DNA from: CAVVNN01 sp963749605
GTDB lineage: Bacteria; Actinomycetota; Thermoleophilia; Solirubrobacterales; 70-9
Reading direction: 5' to 3'
Assembly (NCBI GenBank): GCA_963749605.1
Contig: CAVVNN010000002.1
Location: 992,001-1,056,000, forward strand
Length of the DNA stretch: 64,000 bases
Below the pieces are notes generated by a model. That model was not told the DNA's origin. It saw nothing but the letters and a program-made list of their open reading frames with translations, and made no database searches. The translations under genes were made by a program, and so were the position numbers. Of this stretch, positions 61,781-64,000 are shown piece by piece; position 1 is the first letter of the stretch; every line of letters starts with the position of its first letter.

Positions 61781-62446
61781 CTATGACGCTAGACAGTACG
61801 CATGCGCTGTAACTGTGAGAGAACCGCCACTGGTGTTGTGCACGAATACAGCCCAGCCGTTCCCGCTCTGGCGCGACGCGACGACGAAGAGTTCAAAGAA
61901 TCCATCGTTGCCGCCGCTGATGAGCTGTTCGCCTGCATTGCAAGTAGCGGTCACACTGCCGTTGGCTCCCGTCGCGATTGATGCGCTCGTTTTCGACACC
62001 TCCGTGATGGTGCCGAGATCGGCCGCTCGCACTTGTCCGTCGGCGATTTTTTGTGAGTTGACCGACGACGGTGCCAACTTTTCTGTCGTCACTGCAGCGT
62101 CACCTAGTTGGCCTGTAGTGATGGCTTTGTCAGCGACTTTTCCGGTCGTGATTGCTTTGTCCGCAACTTTTTCGGTTGTTACCGCAGCGTTGACGATCTT
62201 GCCGGTTATGACGGAGCCATCGGCAAGCTTGGCGCTGATGATTGACCCGTCAGCAATTTTGGTAGCTGTAATAGCTCCGTCTTTGACTTTCGGGCCAGTC
62301 ACAGCGTTTTTCTTCAGCTGTTTGGCACCGACGCTGTTTTTGCCCAAATGGGAGGCGGCAAAGGCGGTGGCGCCACCGAGTAGCAGGAAGACGGCGACTG
62401 ACGACATCACGTTCGCATACGTGAGTCGCTTGCGTATCTGCTTCAC
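61781..62446 (-). CDS. secreted 10-residue-repeat protein
   Basis: A 221-residue exported protein. It starts at GTG 62446 after AAGGAGGT. The N-terminus MKQIRKRLTYANVMSSVAV leads a signal peptide to about residue 31. Residues about 35-145 are nine or more decapeptide-like repeats of the form xGxIxxxKIAD / xxAVTTEKVAD, a likely beta-helix or collagen-like stalk. The C-terminal domain has two cysteines (CNAGEQLISGG and AHAYCLAS). I have seen this N-terminus in Thermoleophilia proteins. The gene is lower in GC than its neighbours. Function is unknown; a surface role is likely. Confidence 0.8.
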   Translation of the reverse strand: MKQIRKRLTYANVMSSVAVFLLLGGATAFAASHLGKNSVGAKQLKKNAVTGPKVKDGAITATKIADGSIISAKLADGSVITGKIVNAAVTTEKVADKAITTGKVADKAITTGQLGDAAVTTEKLAPSSVNSQKIADGQVRAADLGTITEVSKTSASIATGANGSVTATCNAGEQLISGGNDGFFELFVVASRQSGNGWAVFVHNTSGGSLTVTAHAYCLAS

Positions 62447-62564
62447 GAAGACCTCCTTGAAGGGGATAAGGACAGGCGCGGGGGCAAACTAGCCCTCTCT
62501 CCCGTTTTGGCGGTTTGACCCTTTCAGGTTCGGCCACGCGATGTCAAGCCCGCCTGGACGGGCA

Positions 62565-63629
62565 TCAGTCCCGCCGCTCGGCCTCGTCGGCGGCCTCGGC
62601 TAGGCGCTCGACCATGCGGGCGAAGGTCTGGATTCCCTCGTCGACCTTGCCGTACTGGCCCGCTGCGTAGCGGGCGTAGACGCCCTCGAGGATGATCGCC
62701 AGCTTCCAGTAGCCGAGGGCGACGAAGAAGTCGAGCTGGGAGAGGTCGCGGCCGGAGCGCTCGGCGTAGCGGGCGCGGAGCTCGTCGCGGGTGGGGAAGC
62801 CGGGGGCGAGGTTTGCCGGCTGGCCGAGGGCGATCGTGTCGTCGCCGGAGTCCGGCCAGTAGACCATCAGCAGGCCGACGTCGGCGAGCGGGTCGCCGAG
62901 GGTGCAGAGCTCCCAGTCGACGACGGCCGCCACCTCGCCCGCCGGGGTGAGGATCATGTTGTCGAGCCGGTAGTCGCCGTGGACGATCGTCGCCGGGCCC
63001 TGCGAGGGGATGCGGGCGGCGAGACGGTCGTGGACCTCGTCGATCGCCGCCAGCTCGCGCGTCTTCGACTTCTCCCACTGGCCCTGCCAGCGGTGCAGCT
63101 GGCGGGCGACGTAGTCCTCCCTGCGGCCGAGGTCGCCGAGGCCGACCGCGTCGGGGTCGACGGCGTGGATCGCAACCAGGGTGTCCGCCACCCGCATCCC
63201 GATCGCGTGGCGGTCGGCCTCGTCCGGAAACGCCTCGGCCTCGGCCAGGCCGCGCAGGATCGGCCCCTCGACGAACTCCATCACGTAGAAGGGGGCGCCG
63301 TTGACGCTCTCGTCCCCGCATAGCCCGACCACCGGCGCCACCGGCACCTCGGTCGGGCCCAGCGCCGAGACCACCTTGTGCTCGCGCCCCATGTCGTGGG
63401 CGGAGCCGAGGCGCTTGCCGAGCGGCGGGCGGCGCAGCGCCCAGCGGCGCCCAGCGGCGTCGGCGACGCCATAGGTGAGGTTCGAATGCCCGCCTGAGAT
63501 GCGCTCGAAGGAGAGCGGCGGCTCAACCCCCGGAACGTGCTCCGCAAACCAGCCTTCCACCCCGCCGCGGTCGATCCCCTCCGGAGCCTGCGCCGAGCCG
63601 TCGGCTGTGCCTGTAGCCTCGTCGGCCAT
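62565..63629 (-). CDS. aminoglycoside phosphotransferase-fold kinase (ACAD10-like)
   Basis: A 354-residue protein. ISGGHSNLTYGV is the nucleotide loop, VHGDYRLDNMIL the catalytic loop, and VVDWELCTLGDPLADVG carries the metal-binding Asp. Proteins of this set (phosphotransferase family) often work with acyl-CoA dehydrogenases in phosphorylated-hydroxyacid catabolism. That is plausible here because an acyl-CoA dehydrogenase is about 1.5 kb away. I take ATG 63629; the frame runs upstream to 63755 without sense. Confidence 0.87.
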   Translation of the reverse strand: MADEATGTADGSAQAPEGIDRGGVEGWFAEHVPGVEPPLSFERISGGHSNLTYGVADAAGRRWALRRPPLGKRLGSAHDMGREHKVVSALGPTEVPVAPVVGLCGDESVNGAPFYVMEFVEGPILRGLAEAEAFPDEADRHAIGMRVADTLVAIHAVDPDAVGLGDLGRREDYVARQLHRWQGQWEKSKTRELAAIDEVHDRLAARIPSQGPATIVHGDYRLDNMILTPAGEVAAVVDWELCTLGDPLADVGLLMVYWPDSGDDTIALGQPANLAPGFPTRDELRARYAERSGRDLSQLDFFVALGYWKLAIILEGVYARYAAGQYGKVDEGIQTFARMVERLAEAADEAERRD

Positions 63630-63660
63630 AGGGGCGCAAGCATATGCCCGAGGTCCACGG

Positions 63661-64000
63661 TTGAACCCATCGCTTGCCAACAGGCTCAGGATCGGCTTCG
63701 CGATCTGCTTCGCCGTGCTGACGGCGATGGCGGTGATCGGCGTTGGACGATTCATCCAGCAGCGCCAGGACTACGAGAACTCGATCGCGCGTTCCTACCA
63801 GGCGGAGATGGCGGCCCGCGTCCAGCTGGCGCGCGGGCAGCACCCGGCCGCGGCGAGGTCCGTGATCGCCGCCCAGGCCCGGCACCGCGAACAGCTCCAG
63901 AACAGCATCTCCGGCGACACCCGCGACACGGCGCTGCTGGTCGCCGCCGGGCTGATCGCCGGCCTCACCGCGGCGCTGCTCCTCTTCAGCGGCCTGATCG
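63661..64000 (+). CDS. membrane protein, 3' end beyond window
   Basis: The frame is open to the window's end. Starting at TTG 63661, the protein begins MNPSLANRLRIGFAICFAVLTAMAVIGVG, a strong membrane segment summarised by IGFAICFAVLTAMAVIG. An extracytoplasmic helical region of about 55 residues (QQRQDYENSIARSYQAEM) follows, then a second hydrophobic helix (LLVAAGLIAGLTAALLLFSGLI). This two-helix plan with a small outer domain is that of a sensor kinase or chemoreceptor-like receptor. The signalling part is off the window. Confidence 0.55.
   Translation, partial: MNPSLANRLRIGFAICFAVLTAMAVIGVGRFIQQRQDYENSIARSYQAEMAARVQLARGQHPAAARSVIAAQARHREQLQNSISGDTRDTALLVAAGLIAGLTAALLLFSGLI

Overview
The window is high-GC DNA with actinobacterial features: many GTG and TTG starts, frequent 4-bp stop/start overlaps, a B12-dependent ribonucleotide reductase, an F420 (DDN-type) oxidoreductase, and an OmpR/PhoR-type two-component pair. 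A secreted repeat protein at 61.8-62.4 kb has an N-terminus (LTYANVMSSVAVFLLLGG) that I associate with Thermoleophilia (Solirubrobacterales/Gaiellales). I infer a Thermoleophilia-like actinobacterium, possibly a metagenome-assembled contig.

Layout. 0-2.5 kb: a somewhat less GC-rich accessory patch with the 3' part of a superfamily-2 helicase/nuclease (type III restriction-like) facing an unrecognised gene. 2.6-6.7 kb: DUF6927-like protein, LtrA membrane protein, SprT-like metallopeptidase, NERD protein and an AAA ATPase. 6.8-10 kb: two-component system, then a GT2 glycosyltransferase with its DUF2304 partner. 10-15.9 kb: topA-tmk-holB on the minus strand, and a sugar epimerase plus a sirohaem-type dehydrogenase on the plus strand. 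15.9-18.6 kb: MarR regulator divergent from yceI and an FMN reductase, then a haemolysin III protein. 18.7-22.6 kb: nrdJ, a cyclic-di-AMP (ydaO-type) riboswitch driving a secreted M23-like protein, and an Excalibur protein. 22.7-34.5 kb: esterase, ABC exporter, HAD phosphatase, MFS transporter, thioesterase, msrB, NarL regulator, serS, cytochrome c, flavin and F420 enzymes. 34.5-49.6 kb: a complete 14-gene complex I operon (nuoA-N). The operon is interrupted between nuoI and nuoJ by an antisense DUF4242 gene. 49.6-64 kb: AEC transporter, an internally deleted VOC gene, SGNH esterase, a double-length ThyX, membrane and CBS proteins, a YbhN-type protein, sulfotransferase, RibD-like reductase, acyl-CoA dehydrogenase, an XRE regulator, the repeat protein, a phosphotransferase and a truncated membrane protein.

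Two places share an unusual architecture. A single cargo gene (AAA ATPase at 5.5-6.7 kb; XRE regulator at 61.1-61.5 kb) lies immediately downstream of, and co-directional with, a host gene. Just past the cargo stop codon sits a second copy of the host gene's 3' tail. This is what integration at a gene's 3' end with tail reconstitution would leave, but neither cassette has a recombinase.

Reading frames are broken by many single-base indels, concentrated between 10.1 and 20.7 kb (holB, tmk, topA, epimerase, sirohaem dehydrogenase, yceI, FMN reductase, nrdJ). Isolated cases occur in the ABC permease tail and in nuoG. Because several essential genes are hit, sequencing or assembly error is the likely cause; these genes are annotated across the breaks. 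No tRNA, rRNA, CRISPR array, transposase or integrase was recognised. No stretch longer than 300 bases lacks a gene.
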